A stretch of 64,000 bases of DNA, from positions 62,001-126,000 of the forward strand of contig SCVN01000019.1 of NCBI GenBank assembly GCA_004296885.1. Direction: 5' to 3'. The translations under genes were made by a program, and so were the position numbers. Each line of letters begins with the position of its first letter. Position 1 is the first letter of the stretch. The DNA comes from Nitrospirota bacterium. GTDB taxonomy: Bacteria > Nitrospirota > Nitrospiria > Nitrospirales > Nitrospiraceae. Shown here piece after piece: positions 18,867-27,694 of this stretch. Below the pieces are notes generated by a model. It made no database searches and was not told the origin of the DNA. It saw nothing but the letters and a program-made list of their open reading frames with translations.

Positions 18867-20315
18867 CTACCTGGCCTGGGCCGGTGTGCGTGTCGGCGTC
18901 ATCACGCCGGCGGCAGGGGCCGGAAGGATTACAATCGGGATGTCGCGCTGCTCGTCGCCGCCGTCGTCGTTCCGGTCCTCTCCCACGCTGTAGAGTTTGT
19001 CCGATGCGGCGGACCAGAGCATGGGAAAGCCGGAGAACGGATCGTAGAATGCGGACCCGGCCTGGACGATGCGGGAGGCCATTGCAAGGTCCCGTCCAGG
19101 CCGGTGCAATCTGGCGTGCAGGGCGGCCAGTCTGAGCCGTGCGTCGGTGCGCAACAGGCGGTCCGCAAAGGGAGCCCAGGTCGGCTCCGGCCCGGAAGCG
19201 AAAAAATTGTCGATCGGATTCACGAAGTAATCCAGAAATCGGCGGTGGGTCAGCCGGGCCATGTCGAGTAGTTTGGGAAACGGGCTGTTCGGCAGATCGG
19301 CCGCCTTGATGGTGGCTTCGCAATAGCCGGCATAGATATTCAGCGTCCGTTGCTTCTGCATGGGGGAGCGGGACAGCATGTTGGCGGGAATGGGCTGTTC
19401 GACCGATTGGAACGAGTCGGCGCCCATGCCGGCCAGGCCGGCGATCCAGCGTTTCTGGGATTCTGATTCCGGCTGGAACTGCGCCGCCGCGCTCGTCAAC
19501 GGATGTTCGAAGAGTGACACCCCGACCACGAATTCGTTTTGAATAGGCCAGCGCAGGGATCGCTCCGTCGGCGTCAGGGGGCGCACCAAAGGGTCCAAGC
19601 GAGGGAGGAGCGCCACGTCGAAGTCGGGCAGATTGAGCGCTTCGGACGCCAGGGCCGCGTCTTCGTCCACGATCGTGGCGGCAAAAACCTTGAGCGACAG
19701 CGTCTTGGCATTGCTCAGGACCCCGCGCCAAGCCGCGAGATCTTTGCCCAGCCGGTCCAGTGCGGTTGACGTGTCCTGCGTCCAGGCTTCCACCAGATAG
19801 AGCCGGTGTGCGGCATAGAGATCCATCAGCCTGGGCGCTCCCGGATGGCCATCGCCCCAATCGTCAAACGGAAGCGTCAGCCACTGACGGTACCGGTCGA
19901 TGAGCAGCGCATGGGGGGACAGTATGTTTTTGGCTGGATCAGCCAAGGCGCGGAGTTGGCTGATCCTGCCCGCCGTGCCTTGTGGCTGCAATGCCTCCCG
20001 TATCTCGTCCGGCACCCGTAACTCCAAGCGGGATTCTTTGCCATAGTCGAAGGGTCTGTGCCCGCGGTCGCTTTGCACTTCGAGCCACATGTCGTGGCCG
20101 ACGTGCAACGGGTCGGCCGAAGGGCCTGCCGAAAATCCGAGTAGCAGGAGGTAGGCGTTGTTCTTCGAGTCTTGGGTGGGCCTGGGCGGTGACGTCAGTA
20201 AGGTCTTGTAGGCCTCGCTTGGGGCCTCGCCCTTGCCGAGCCATACGTTCCGCACGAGATCGAGGAATATGACAATGAGTGCGAGAAGAACGATGAGGAG
20301 GAAAGACTTTTTCAT
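18867..20315 (-). CDS. membrane-anchored hypothetical protein
   Basis: A 482-residue protein with one N-terminal transmembrane/signal anchor (MKKSFLLIVLLALIVIFLDL) and a large predicted periplasmic domain. NAYLLLLGFSAG near residue 53 and YSVGEDRNDDGGDEQRDI near the C-terminus are the most striking segments. The latter resembles a motif seen at the ends of several secreted proteins including pseudopilin-like ones, but no pilin N-terminus is present. I do not recognise the family. It is a monocistronic minus-strand gene convergent with the SemiSWEET gene. Confidence 0.75.
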   Translation of the reverse strand: MKKSFLLIVLLALIVIFLDLVRNVWLGKGEAPSEAYKTLLTSPPRPTQDSKNNAYLLLLGFSAGPSADPLHVGHDMWLEVQSDRGHRPFDYGKESRLELRVPDEIREALQPQGTAGRISQLRALADPAKNILSPHALLIDRYRQWLTLPFDDWGDGHPGAPRLMDLYAAHRLYLVEAWTQDTSTALDRLGKDLAAWRGVLSNAKTLSLKVFAATIVDEDAALASEALNLPDFDVALLPRLDPLVRPLTPTERSLRWPIQNEFVVGVSLFEHPLTSAAAQFQPESESQKRWIAGLAGMGADSFQSVEQPIPANMLSRSPMQKQRTLNIYAGYCEATIKAADLPNSPFPKLLDMARLTHRRFLDYFVNPIDNFFASGPEPTWAPFADRLLRTDARLRLAALHARLHRPGRDLAMASRIVQAGSAFYDPFSGFPMLWSAASDKLYSVGEDRNDDGGDEQRDIPIVILPAPAAGVMTPTRTPAQAR

Positions 20316-20528
20316 GAATGGCTAGGTCGCCTGCCGGTTCCTTTTCGCGCCTGATTCCACCGGGCCGTGCATGGGCTAAGCACGTTGCATTCTACTGTGC
20401 TTGTGTCCGTGAGTCCAATGAATGGGCGATTTTCGCGGCGTGAAGAGACGGCGATGGCGAGGGAGCTGCATCAGTGCAGAACGATGGTTCGGCTGTGGCG
20501 GACGAAGCCCCGTCCCTGGAGATTAGCC

Positions 20529-20558
20529 TTGACAGAGGTCCAGGGCCTCCCCTACAGT
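20529..20558 (+). promoter_or_regulatory. promoter of the first cobalamin-riboswitch transcript
   Basis: Perfect TTGACA at 20529-20534 and TACAGT at 20553-20558 with an 18-base spacer, placing the start near 20565 just ahead of the aptamer. This is the best sigma-70 match in the locus. Confidence 0.6.
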
Positions 20559-20564
20559 GTCCCC

Positions 20565-20787
20565 ACAAAATATACCTCCGGGTCAAGGGAAGAGGGTGCA
20601 ACTCCCTCGCGGTCCCGCCGCTGTAATGGGGACGAAACCCGCGGAAGCCACTGTCTTAACCGTGAGGCGTGAAACGTGAAACGCGGATGGGGAATGAACC
20701 CCGTTCACATTTTACAATTCACGATTCACGGACGGATGGGAAGGCGCGGGGAGTAGAGTCGAACCCTAAGCCAGAAGACCTCCCCGG
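20565..20787 (+). promoter_or_regulatory. cobalamin riboswitch 1 (before btuFCD)
   Basis: Conserved aptamer blocks appear in order: GGGAAGAGGGTGCAACTCCC, CCGCCGCTGTAATGGGGAC, GCCACTGTCT, GGGAAGGCGCGGGGAG and AAGCCAGAAGACC (20768-20780; consensus GCCAGGAGACC). Adenosylcobalamin or a related corrinoid should repress the uptake genes. Downstream, CTTTCCC (20799-20805) pairs with GGGAAAG (20816-20822), putting the GTG at 20808 in a hairpin loop, which suggests control at translation. The variable arm between GCCACTG and GGGAAGG is a heptamer-word hairpin. Confidence 0.9.
20661..20731 (+). repeat. heptamer-word inverted array inside riboswitch 1
   Basis: Left words GTGAGGC, GTGAAAC, GTGAAAC; right words TTCACAT, TTTACAA, TTCACGA, TTCACGG. 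They form the peripheral stem of the aptamer without touching the conserved blocks. Confidence 0.85.
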
Positions 20788-20807
20788 AGCATGACCGTCT
20801 TTCCCTC

Positions 20808-21884
20808 GTGGGCTGGGGAAAGGGTGAGGGTGAAGAAGCGGGTGCAATCCTCAGGGTCTTTCAGGCCTTGGGGATTTTTTGTTTGCGGAACCGTCGACAG
20901 CAGGGTTGCGTCCTGGTTGGGGCCTGGTGCTTCTGCCTGACGTTGTTATGGACCGCCGGCGTTGCGCAGGCCGGCGAGAGTGATGATATGGCTCTGAAGC
21001 GGCGGCAGCAAGGCATCCTCACAGGCATGCCGTTCATGGCCAACCTGGCCTCGCGGACCTTTGTGGACGATCTGGGCCGCAAGTTGTACCTGGCCAAGCC
21101 GCCCATCCGAGTGGTCTCGCTGGCGCCCAGCATGACGGAAATCCTCTACAGCCTCGGACTGGACGAGGAAATCGTGGGGGTGACCGATTATTGCGACTAT
21201 CCGCCGCAGGCCCGCGCCAAGCCTAAAGTGGGATATTCGAACCCGAATCTGGAGTCCATCGTCGCGTTGAGGCCGGACCTGGTCCTGGCCCCCAGTACGT
21301 TTCTCCGGGCCGATGTCCTGGCCAAGCTCGAGCAGCTCAAAATTCCCACCTTCATTTTGGAAGCCAAGGCCATCGAGGAGATTCCCTCCCATGTCCAGAC
21401 TATCGGACGGATGATGGATCGTGCCCCGGCTGGCGATCGAGTGGCCACCGAGATGCGACGACAGATCGCGGCGATCAGGACCAAGGTGGGGGAACGCCCG
21501 CGTCTGCGCGTGCTCTATGTCCTGAACAGTCAGCCGCTCATCACGGTCGGGCCGGGGAGTTTCATCCATCAGATGATCGAGCTGGCCGGCGGTGTCAATG
21601 TCGCCGGCCGCGCCCTGGTGCCATATCCGCGCCTCAGCCTGGAAGAGGTGCTGAGGGAAGACCCGGAGGTTCTGATCTTTCCCGTCGGCGGCGCCGAGAG
21701 TGTTCCCGAGAGCGAGCAGCAACAGTGGCGGCGATGGACGACACTCTCAGCCGTCAAACACCAGCGATTCCATCAGATCGCCGCCGATCTGTTGAACCGG
21801 CCTGGCCCCAGGATTGCCCAGGGATTGGAGGCATTGGCCAGAATCATCCATCCGGAGGCCTTCGACCAAAGGTCTGGGCCGTAA
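20808..21884 (+). CDS. btuF: cobalamin ABC transporter, substrate-binding protein
   Basis: Periplasmic corrinoid-binding protein of the BtuFCD importer. A signal peptide ends at about VAQAGE. The mature protein has the class III fold motifs RVVSLAPSMTEILYSLGL, VGVTDYCDYPPQA and LRPDLVLAP. With GTG 20808 it has 358 residues and an unusually long leader. TTG 20883 would give 333 residues and a standard signal peptide, so the start is uncertain. It lies downstream of riboswitch 1; its stop overlaps an ATG in the btuC frame. Confidence 0.88.
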   Translation: MGWGKGEGEEAGAILRVFQALGIFCLRNRRQQGCVLVGAWCFCLTLLWTAGVAQAGESDDMALKRRQQGILTGMPFMANLASRTFVDDLGRKLYLAKPPIRVVSLAPSMTEILYSLGLDEEIVGVTDYCDYPPQARAKPKVGYSNPNLESIVALRPDLVLAPSTFLRADVLAKLEQLKIPTFILEAKAIEEIPSHVQTIGRMMDRAPAGDRVATEMRRQIAAIRTKVGERPRLRVLYVLNSQPLITVGPGSFIHQMIELAGGVNVAGRALVPYPRLSLEEVLREDPEVLIFPVGGAESVPESEQQQWRRWTTLSAVKHQRFHQIAADLLNRPGPRIAQGLEALARIIHPEAFDQRSGP

Positions 21885-21931
21885 TGGGACTGATGGCCAG
21901 ACAGACCCAATCGGAAGGAGGGAGGGCTGTC

Positions 21932-23038
21932 GTGACGGAGCCTGTGGTGGCGGCAGGGGAATCAGCGGAGCCGCCGCGTGCCGCGCCGGTCGGGTCGTCC
22001 AGGCTGTCGCCCCTGCGGTGGCTGCTCACCCTGTCGGCCTTGGCTGCGGCCGCCGTCCTCGTGCTGCTGATCTGCCTGCAATTCGGCGCGGAGCGCATCG
22101 GACTGGCCGAAGAGATCCGGATCGTGAGCCTGGCCGTTCGTGACGGCCAGGCCGGTCTTGACTCGACCGGCGCAACCGGCGTCATTCTCATGCAAGTGCG
22201 CTTGCCGCGGGTGCTGTTGGCCTTCATGGTCGGCGGCTGTCTGGCGGCCGTCGGCGTGGGGCTTCAAGCCTTGTTGCGGAACCCTCTGGCCGATCCCTAT
22301 GTGCTTGGTATTTCCAGCGGGGCGGCGCTGGGCGCCGGGTTGGCGATCTTGTTCGGGTTGACGGGCACGGCCCTGGCCTTTTCAGCGCTGCCACTTTGCG
22401 CCATGGCCGGAGGGTTACTCTCCGTGCTCGTGGTCTACCGCATTGCGACCGCGTACGGGTATCTGCCCATTCATACCCTGTTGCTGGCCGGGGTGATTCT
22501 CAATGCCATCTTCTCCGCGCTGGTCATGTTCGTGACGTCGATCATGGAGCCGAATCGCTCGTTCGGCATGATGTCCTGGCTGATGGGGACGCTGACCGCC
22601 CCGGACTATCCGGCCATGCTTGTCCTGGCCGGCTATCTCCTGGCCGGCCTGCTCGTCCTATTCCGCCAGGCCGCCTCACTTAACCTCCTCACGCTCGGGG
22701 AAGAGTCTGCGCGTGCGCTTGGCGTGGAGGTTGAGGCCGTCAAGAAAACCGTCTTTTTTACGTCGGCGCTGCTGACGGGCGCCGTTGTGTCGGTCAGCGG
22801 GATGATCGGGTTCGTCGGCATGGTCATTCCGCATGCCATGCGCCTGCTCACCGGAGCGGACCATCGGCTGCTCTTGCCCGCCTCCGCTCTGATGGGGGGC
22901 TTGTATCTGATGGCGGCGGATACGATCGCGCGCACACTGCTGGCTCCGACGGAGATTCCGGTGGGTGTGGTGACCGCCCTGGCCGGAGGGCCGTTTTTCA
23001 TCTATCTCCTGACATCACGGAAGGGCCGGCTGGCATGA
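21932..23038 (+). CDS. btuC: cobalamin ABC transporter, permease (FecCD family)
   Basis: Inner-membrane permease with about ten helices. Motifs are RLPRVLLAFMVGGCLAAVG, GLQALLRNPLADPYVLG (the ATPase-coupling region) and MIGFVGMVIPHAMRLLTG. GTG 21932 is chosen for the strong GGAAGGAGGGAGGG five bases upstream (368 residues). ATG 21884, overlapping the btuF stop, would add 16 residues. Its stop overlaps btuD. Confidence 0.9.
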   Translation: MTEPVVAAGESAEPPRAAPVGSSRLSPLRWLLTLSALAAAAVLVLLICLQFGAERIGLAEEIRIVSLAVRDGQAGLDSTGATGVILMQVRLPRVLLAFMVGGCLAAVGVGLQALLRNPLADPYVLGISSGAALGAGLAILFGLTGTALAFSALPLCAMAGGLLSVLVVYRIATAYGYLPIHTLLLAGVILNAIFSALVMFVTSIMEPNRSFGMMSWLMGTLTAPDYPAMLVLAGYLLAGLLVLFRQAASLNLLTLGEESARALGVEVEAVKKTVFFTSALLTGAVVSVSGMIGFVGMVIPHAMRLLTGADHRLLLPASALMGGLYLMAADTIARTLLAPTEIPVGVVTALAGGPFFIYLLTSRKGRLA

Positions 23039-23937
23039 GTTTCAAGGAGACGACAGGGGTGCCCGCCTACTCGGTGGACGGGCTTCGGTTCTCCTACGGC
23101 CATCCGGGGGCGGGGCGGTCGGTCAACGGCTGGGTCCTCGACGGCCTGACCTTCGAAGTGCGCCCGGGGGAGATCCTGGGGGTCTTGGGTCCGAACGGGT
23201 CGGGGAAGAGCTCACTGCTGAAGATTCTGGCGAAGGTGCTGCGTCCGCAGGAAGGCCTGGTGACGCTCTTTGGTGACGATCTTGCCGGCATGCCGCAGCA
23301 TGACGTGGCCAGGGCCGTGGCCCTGGTGCCACAGGAGAGCCAGATCGCGTTTCCGTTCTCGATCACCGAAATGGTGCTGATGGGGCGCTTTCCCCACCAT
23401 CGGCGAAACGTCGGCCTGAGCGGTCTCGGTTGGGAAGGGCCGGAAGATATCCGCGTGGCGGAGGCGGCGATGCGGGAAACCGATGTGCTGCACCTGGCCC
23501 ACCGCTCCATCACCGATGTGTCGGGCGGGGAGCGCCAGCGGGCGGTCATTGCCCGCGCGCTGACCCAGGAGCCGAAGGTGTTGCTCCTGGATGAACCGAC
23601 AGCCTTTCTGGATCTCCACCACCAATTGGATATCTGCTCGATCCTGCGCCGGCTCAACGAAGAGCGGGGCCTGACCGTGGTCCTGGTGTCCCACGACCTG
23701 AATCTGGCCAGCCAATACTGCGATCGTCTGTTGCTGTTGGACAGGGGGCGGACCGTACGTCTGGGTCCCCCTGAAGAGGTCATGACGCCGGAGGTGCTGG
23801 AGGAGATCTATCGGTGCCGGGTCCTGGTCGACAGGCATCCCCAGTCCGGCTTGCCGAGGGTGACGCTGCCGGGCCGGAAGCTAACAGCCAGCCGTCAGCC
23901 ATCAGCGGTCGGCCCAGAGATCAAGGCGGATAGCTGA
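23035..23937 (+). CDS. btuD: cobalamin ABC transporter, ATP-binding protein
   Basis: Cytoplasmic ATPase of BtuFCD. Walker A GPNGSGKSS, signature VSGGERQRAVIARAL, Walker B LLLDEPTAFLDLHH and H-loop VLVSHDLNL are all intact. It has 300 residues and is coupled to btuC by a four-base overlap. The last 19 residues (from KLTASRQPSAVG on) are not conserved-looking and are written by a heptamer array that has extended the reading frame. Confidence 0.92.
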   Translation: MSFKETTGVPAYSVDGLRFSYGHPGAGRSVNGWVLDGLTFEVRPGEILGVLGPNGSGKSSLLKILAKVLRPQEGLVTLFGDDLAGMPQHDVARAVALVPQESQIAFPFSITEMVLMGRFPHHRRNVGLSGLGWEGPEDIRVAEAAMRETDVLHLAHRSITDVSGGERQRAVIARALTQEPKVLLLDEPTAFLDLHHQLDICSILRRLNEERGLTVVLVSHDLNLASQYCDRLLLLDRGRTVRLGPPEEVMTPEVLEEIYRCRVLVDRHPQSGLPRVTLPGRKLTASRQPSAVGPEIKADS

Positions 23938-23955
23938 AGACTGAAAGCTGATCGC
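23881..23955 (+). repeat. heptamer-word array at the 3' end of btuD
   Basis: Words CAGCCGT, CAGCCAT, CAGCGGT on the left (23892 onward, inside btuD) and GCTGAAG, ACTGAAA, GCTGATC on the right, past the stop. The CAGC/GCTG cores are complementary. Confidence 0.75.
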
Positions 23956-24002
23956 ATATAGATTTCAGCGAGGAAGATGTGCCCATTCCTCGTTGGGGCG
24001 GA

Positions 24003-24315
24003 TGGGGGCACGTAACACAGAGAGGGATAGGTCGAGAGGAGAGGCAGGCAGAACGGGGAAGATGGTGCAAGACCATCACGGTACCGCCACTGTAAGCGAG
24101 GAGCGATTCCGCAAGAACGCCACTGTCTGGAAGAAGCCGTCAGCCGTCAGCTATCAGCTATCAGCAGTCAGCTTGAATCTTGAAGCTGAAGGCCAAAGGC
24201 TGAGAGCTGATAGCTTTTGAGATGGGAAGGCGCGGGAGAGCGATGATCCGCAAGTCAGGAAACCCGGCTGTCGAGCCAGTTCACTCTACCCTTCGAGTCA
24301 AAGGGGAGGTGGGTT
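24003..24315 (+). promoter_or_regulatory. cobalamin riboswitch 2 (before the TonB receptor and cob genes)
   Basis: Aptamer blocks: GGGGAAGATGGTGCAAGACC, CCGCCACTGTAAGCGAGG, CGCCACTGTCTGG, GGGAAGGCGCGGGAGAG and AAGTCAGGAAACC (24251-24263, a variant B12 box). CTACCCTT (24286-24293) can pair with AAAGGGGAGG (24300-24309), the Shine-Dalgarno of the next gene, so translational repression is likely. The 5' boundary is approximate. The peripheral arm is again a heptamer-word hairpin. Confidence 0.88.
24136..24218 (+). repeat. heptamer-word inverted array inside riboswitch 2
   Basis: Left words GTCAGCC, GTCAGCT, ATCAGCT, ATCAGCA, GTCAGCT; right words with the complementary core (AAGCTGA, AGGCTGA, GAGCTGA, TAGCT). 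It occupies the same arm as in riboswitch 1 but uses a different word. Confidence 0.85.
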
Positions 24316-26262
24316 GTGCGGAAGTTTATCATTGGGTCGGGCATTCTGTTGGCGTTGCTATGGGGGTCCGGGGTCGGCCATGCGGAAGAAGGGACGCCGG
24401 TCGTGCAAACCGAGGAGGTCGTGACCAGCGCGACAAAAACGCCTGTGCCGGTCGGTCAACTGACCAGCGCGGTGGAGATCATCACCGGCGAAGAGATGCA
24501 GCGGCAGAAATTCAAGACGGTGGCCGATGCCTTGCGGCTGGCGCAGGGGCTGGCGGTCTTCTCCAACGGCGGGCCTGGAACCGATACGAGCGTGCGGATT
24601 CGTGGCGGAGGCGCAGCGCAGACCCTGGTGTTGATCGATGGGGCGATCGTCAATAGCGCGACGACCGGCGCCTACAATTTCGCCAACCTGACGACCGACA
24701 ATATCGAGCGGGTGGAAATCCTGCGCGGCGCCCAAAGCATGTTGTGGGGGTCGGACGCCATGGGCGGGGTCATCAACATCGTCACCAAGAGGGGCGCGGG
24801 GGCCACCGCCGCGAGTTCGTTCTTCGAATACGGGTCCTTCAATTCCATCCGCGAGGGAGCCCAGGTGACGGGCAAGAAGGGACTCGTGGACTTTTCCATG
24901 GATCTGTCGCGATGGGACTTCGCCGGATTTTCGGCGGCGGACTCCCGGCTTGGCGCGTCGGAGCGGGATTCGTTCAGGAACTGGACCGCGTCCTCGCGGT
25001 TGGGTGTGGATTTGCCCAAGGACGGTCGCCTCGAGTTCAACTTCCGCTGGATGAATGGCTCGACCAGCATCGACAACATCAGCAATCCTCCGGCCGATGT
25101 GTTTAACTCCAAGAACAAGAGCCAACAGTTTGTATTCGGTGGAAGCTACGATCAGGCGATTACCCATTGGTGGAATCAGAAATTGACGCTGGCACGGGCA
25201 GAAGAAGATGCACCGTTTTTTCCCGGCAATCTTCAGCGCAACCTTGTCACCGGCGCGCTGACGGTCCCATCCGGGTCGCCGAACACCACGCGGACGCTCA
25301 GCAACCGTCTTGAGTGGCAGCACAATATGCAAGTCGCCGATCCCCTGCTGCTCACCTTCGGCTACCAGTTCCGTGAGCAGCAGGGGGAGAATGACACGCT
25401 GGCGAAAAGAATCGTCTCGTCAAACGCGGGGTTTGCCCAGGCCCAGTTGAATCTCTGGGACCGGGTCTTCGGCACGGCCGGTATCAGGCAGGACAGCTAC
25501 AACGTGTTCGGAACGGCCACGACCTACCGGCTGACCGGCGGGTATCTCCATAAGGAAACGGACACGAAGCTCAGGACCAGCTATGGCACCGGATTCCGAG
25601 CTCCGTCGGTCAATGAACTGTATTTCGCCAACTTCGGCAATCCCAACCTCAAGGCGGAAAAAAGCCAGAGTTTCGACGTGGGGGTGGACCAGGAACTGTT
25701 CGGGAAACGGCTGAAACTCAGCGGAGGCTATTTCTGGAACCGGTATCGCGACCAGATCGTCACCACATTCGATCCCGTGGTCTGCGCTCCGTTCAGCACG
25801 TTCAGCTTCTGCCCGCTCAACGTCGGCAATTCTTCGACCAAAGGTTTTGAGGCGAGCTTCGCCTATAAGCAGACTCTGGGACTGCCCTTCATCAAAGCAT
25901 TCGATTTTCAGGGTCAGTACACCAATACGATGACGCGCGACCTGAGCAACGGGGCCCGGTTGCCGCGCCAGCCGGTGGACCAGTGGAGCCTCCAGGCAGG
26001 GTACCAACCCATCGACCCGCTGCACATCATTCTGACCGGCCGTTTCGTGGGCTCGCGGTTCAATACGACCGCCGACCGTCAGGGCATGCAGGCCTTCGAT
26101 GTGTGGAACTTGACCACCAACTATACCGTGACCAAGCACATCGAGGCCTACGTGCGCGCGGACAATCTGTTCAACCAGCGCTACCAGGAAATTCTCAACG
26201 CCGGGACGCCGGTCCGTTCGATCTATTTCGGCGTGCGGATCAACCATGACTTGTTCTCATAG
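24316..26262 (+). CDS. btuB: TonB-dependent outer-membrane corrinoid receptor
   Basis: Outer-membrane beta-barrel receptor, 648 residues. A signal peptide (KFIIGSGILLALLWGSGVGHA) is followed by a TonB box-like EEVVTSATKTPVPV and the plug domain (VADALRLAQGLAV, IERVEILRGAQSMLWGSDAMGGVINIVTK). The barrel ends in the aromatic-terminated strand YFGVRINHDLFS. Control by riboswitch 2 and the cob genes after it support corrinoids as substrate. GTG start with GGGGAGG upstream. Confidence 0.88.
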   Translation: MRKFIIGSGILLALLWGSGVGHAEEGTPVVQTEEVVTSATKTPVPVGQLTSAVEIITGEEMQRQKFKTVADALRLAQGLAVFSNGGPGTDTSVRIRGGGAAQTLVLIDGAIVNSATTGAYNFANLTTDNIERVEILRGAQSMLWGSDAMGGVINIVTKRGAGATAASSFFEYGSFNSIREGAQVTGKKGLVDFSMDLSRWDFAGFSAADSRLGASERDSFRNWTASSRLGVDLPKDGRLEFNFRWMNGSTSIDNISNPPADVFNSKNKSQQFVFGGSYDQAITHWWNQKLTLARAEEDAPFFPGNLQRNLVTGALTVPSGSPNTTRTLSNRLEWQHNMQVADPLLLTFGYQFREQQGENDTLAKRIVSSNAGFAQAQLNLWDRVFGTAGIRQDSYNVFGTATTYRLTGGYLHKETDTKLRTSYGTGFRAPSVNELYFANFGNPNLKAEKSQSFDVGVDQELFGKRLKLSGGYFWNRYRDQIVTTFDPVVCAPFSTFSFCPLNVGNSSTKGFEASFAYKQTLGLPFIKAFDFQGQYTNTMTRDLSNGARLPRQPVDQWSLQAGYQPIDPLHIILTGRFVGSRFNTTADRQGMQAFDVWNLTTNYTVTKHIEAYVRADNLFNQRYQEILNAGTPVRSIYFGVRINHDLFS

Positions 26263-26275
26263 AGAGTAGGCATTC

Positions 26276-27694
26276 ATGGCAGTTCCTCGTCTCGTCATTG
26301 CCGGGACCCAGAGCAATGTCGGCAAGACCACGGTGACCCTGGCCCTGCTGGCCGCCTTGCGGCAGCGGGGCCGGAAAGTCCAGCCGTTCAAGGTGGGGCC
26401 GGACTATATCGACGCGGGGCACCATACGGCAGCCACGGGCCGGCCCTCGCGCAATCTGGACGGATGGATGTTGACGGCCGAAATCAATCGGGAGATATTT
26501 TCCCATGCCTCCGCCGATGCGGATCTGGCCGTCATCGAGGGCATGATGGGGCTCTTCGACAGCAGCTCGGCGAGCAGCGAGGTCGGCAGCACGGCCGAGA
26601 TGGCCAAGCTGCTGGGGGCTCCGGTTCTCCTCGTGATTGACGGGAGTGCCATGGCTCGGTCGGCGGCGGCGATGGTGGCCGGCTATGCCAAGTTCGATCC
26701 GGCCCTGACGGTGGCCGGCGTCCTCTGCAATCGTGTGGGCAGCGAGGGTCACTTTCAGTTGCTCAAGGAAGCGGTAGAGACGGAGACCAGAGTGCCGGTG
26801 GTTGGGTACCTGAAGCCGGACAAAACCCTGACGATCGGCGACCGGCATCTTGGGTTGCGGACCGCCATTGAACAGGGTTCGACGGACCTCTATGACAAGC
26901 TGGGGCGGGCGGCGGCCGAGACCGTAGATTTGGACAAGGTGGAAGCTCTGGCGAGCAGCGTGAAAGGTGAATGGTTAGAGGTGAAAGGGATGAAGGCATC
27001 CTCTCACGGTTCACCATTCACTTCTCACCAATCGGTACGCGTCGGTGTTGCCTACGACGCGGCGTTTTGCTTCTACTATCAGGAAAATCTGGAGCTGTTG
27101 GAAGCGGAGGGGGCTGAGTTGGTGCGGTTCTCGCCGATTCGAGATCGAGTCTTGCCGGCCATAGATCTGCTCTACTTGGGCGGGGGCTATCCGGAGTTGT
27201 ATGGCGAGGCGTTATCAGGAAACAGCGCCATGCGACTGGCAATCCGGGGCTTTGCCGACCGAGGAGGGGCGATCTACGCCGAATGCGGGGGGATGATGTA
27301 CCTGACACAAGCGATCCGCGACTTCGAGGGGCGGGGCCACGAGATGGTCGGGCTATTCCCGGCCGAAGCTGTGATGCGCAAGCCAGGCCTGACCCTGGGC
27401 TATCGTGAAATTGAACTGATGAGGCCTTGTGTGATCGGAGCGGCCGGCCTGAAGGTCCGAGGGCATGAGTTTCACTACTCCTCGCTCGTCTCCATGGGAT
27501 CGCTCGACTATGCCTGTGCCGTGACGGATGCGAAGGGACAGCCACGGTCGCCGGATGGGTTGGTACGAGGCAATACGGTGGCCCTCTATGCCCATCTTCA
27601 TTTTTCAAGTCAGCCGGCTGCGGCACGTGCGCTGGTGGCATCCGCAAGGGCCTGGCGCACGCAGGGTGCTGAGGGAAAAGGAGTGTCGTTGTGA
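26276..27694 (+). CDS. cobB: cobyrinic acid a,c-diamide synthase
   Basis: Amidates the a and c side chains of cobyrinic (or hydrogenobyrinic) acid with ATP and glutamine; often called CbiA in anaerobic-pathway organisms. The N-terminal P-loop domain has GTQSNVGKTTV (residues 10-20) and FKVGPDYIDAGHH. The C-terminal glutaminase has Cys337 in YAECGGMMYLT. Residues about 229-252 (SVKGEWLEVKGM to SPFTSHQS) are encoded by a heptamer-word inverted array inserted in the interdomain linker. The family pattern resumes at VRVGVAYDAAFCFYYQ. Its stop overlaps cobO (GTGA). Confidence 0.94.
   Translation: MAVPRLVIAGTQSNVGKTTVTLALLAALRQRGRKVQPFKVGPDYIDAGHHTAATGRPSRNLDGWMLTAEINREIFSHASADADLAVIEGMMGLFDSSSASSEVGSTAEMAKLLGAPVLLVIDGSAMARSAAAMVAGYAKFDPALTVAGVLCNRVGSEGHFQLLKEAVETETRVPVVGYLKPDKTLTIGDRHLGLRTAIEQGSTDLYDKLGRAAAETVDLDKVEALASSVKGEWLEVKGMKASSHGSPFTSHQSVRVGVAYDAAFCFYYQENLELLEAEGAELVRFSPIRDRVLPAIDLLYLGGGYPELYGEALSGNSAMRLAIRGFADRGGAIYAECGGMMYLTQAIRDFEGRGHEMVGLFPAEAVMRKPGLTLGYREIELMRPCVIGAAGLKVRGHEFHYSSLVSMGSLDYACAVTDAKGQPRSPDGLVRGNTVALYAHLHFSSQPAAARALVASARAWRTQGAEGKGVSL
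26960..27031 (+). repeat. heptamer-word inverted array inside cobB
   Basis: Left words GTGAAAG, GTGAATG, GTTAGAG, GTGAAAG; right words TCTCACG, GTTCACC, ATTCACT, TCTCACC. Exact period seven and complementary arms, entirely within coding sequence and without a stop in the cobB frame. Confidence 0.88.
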
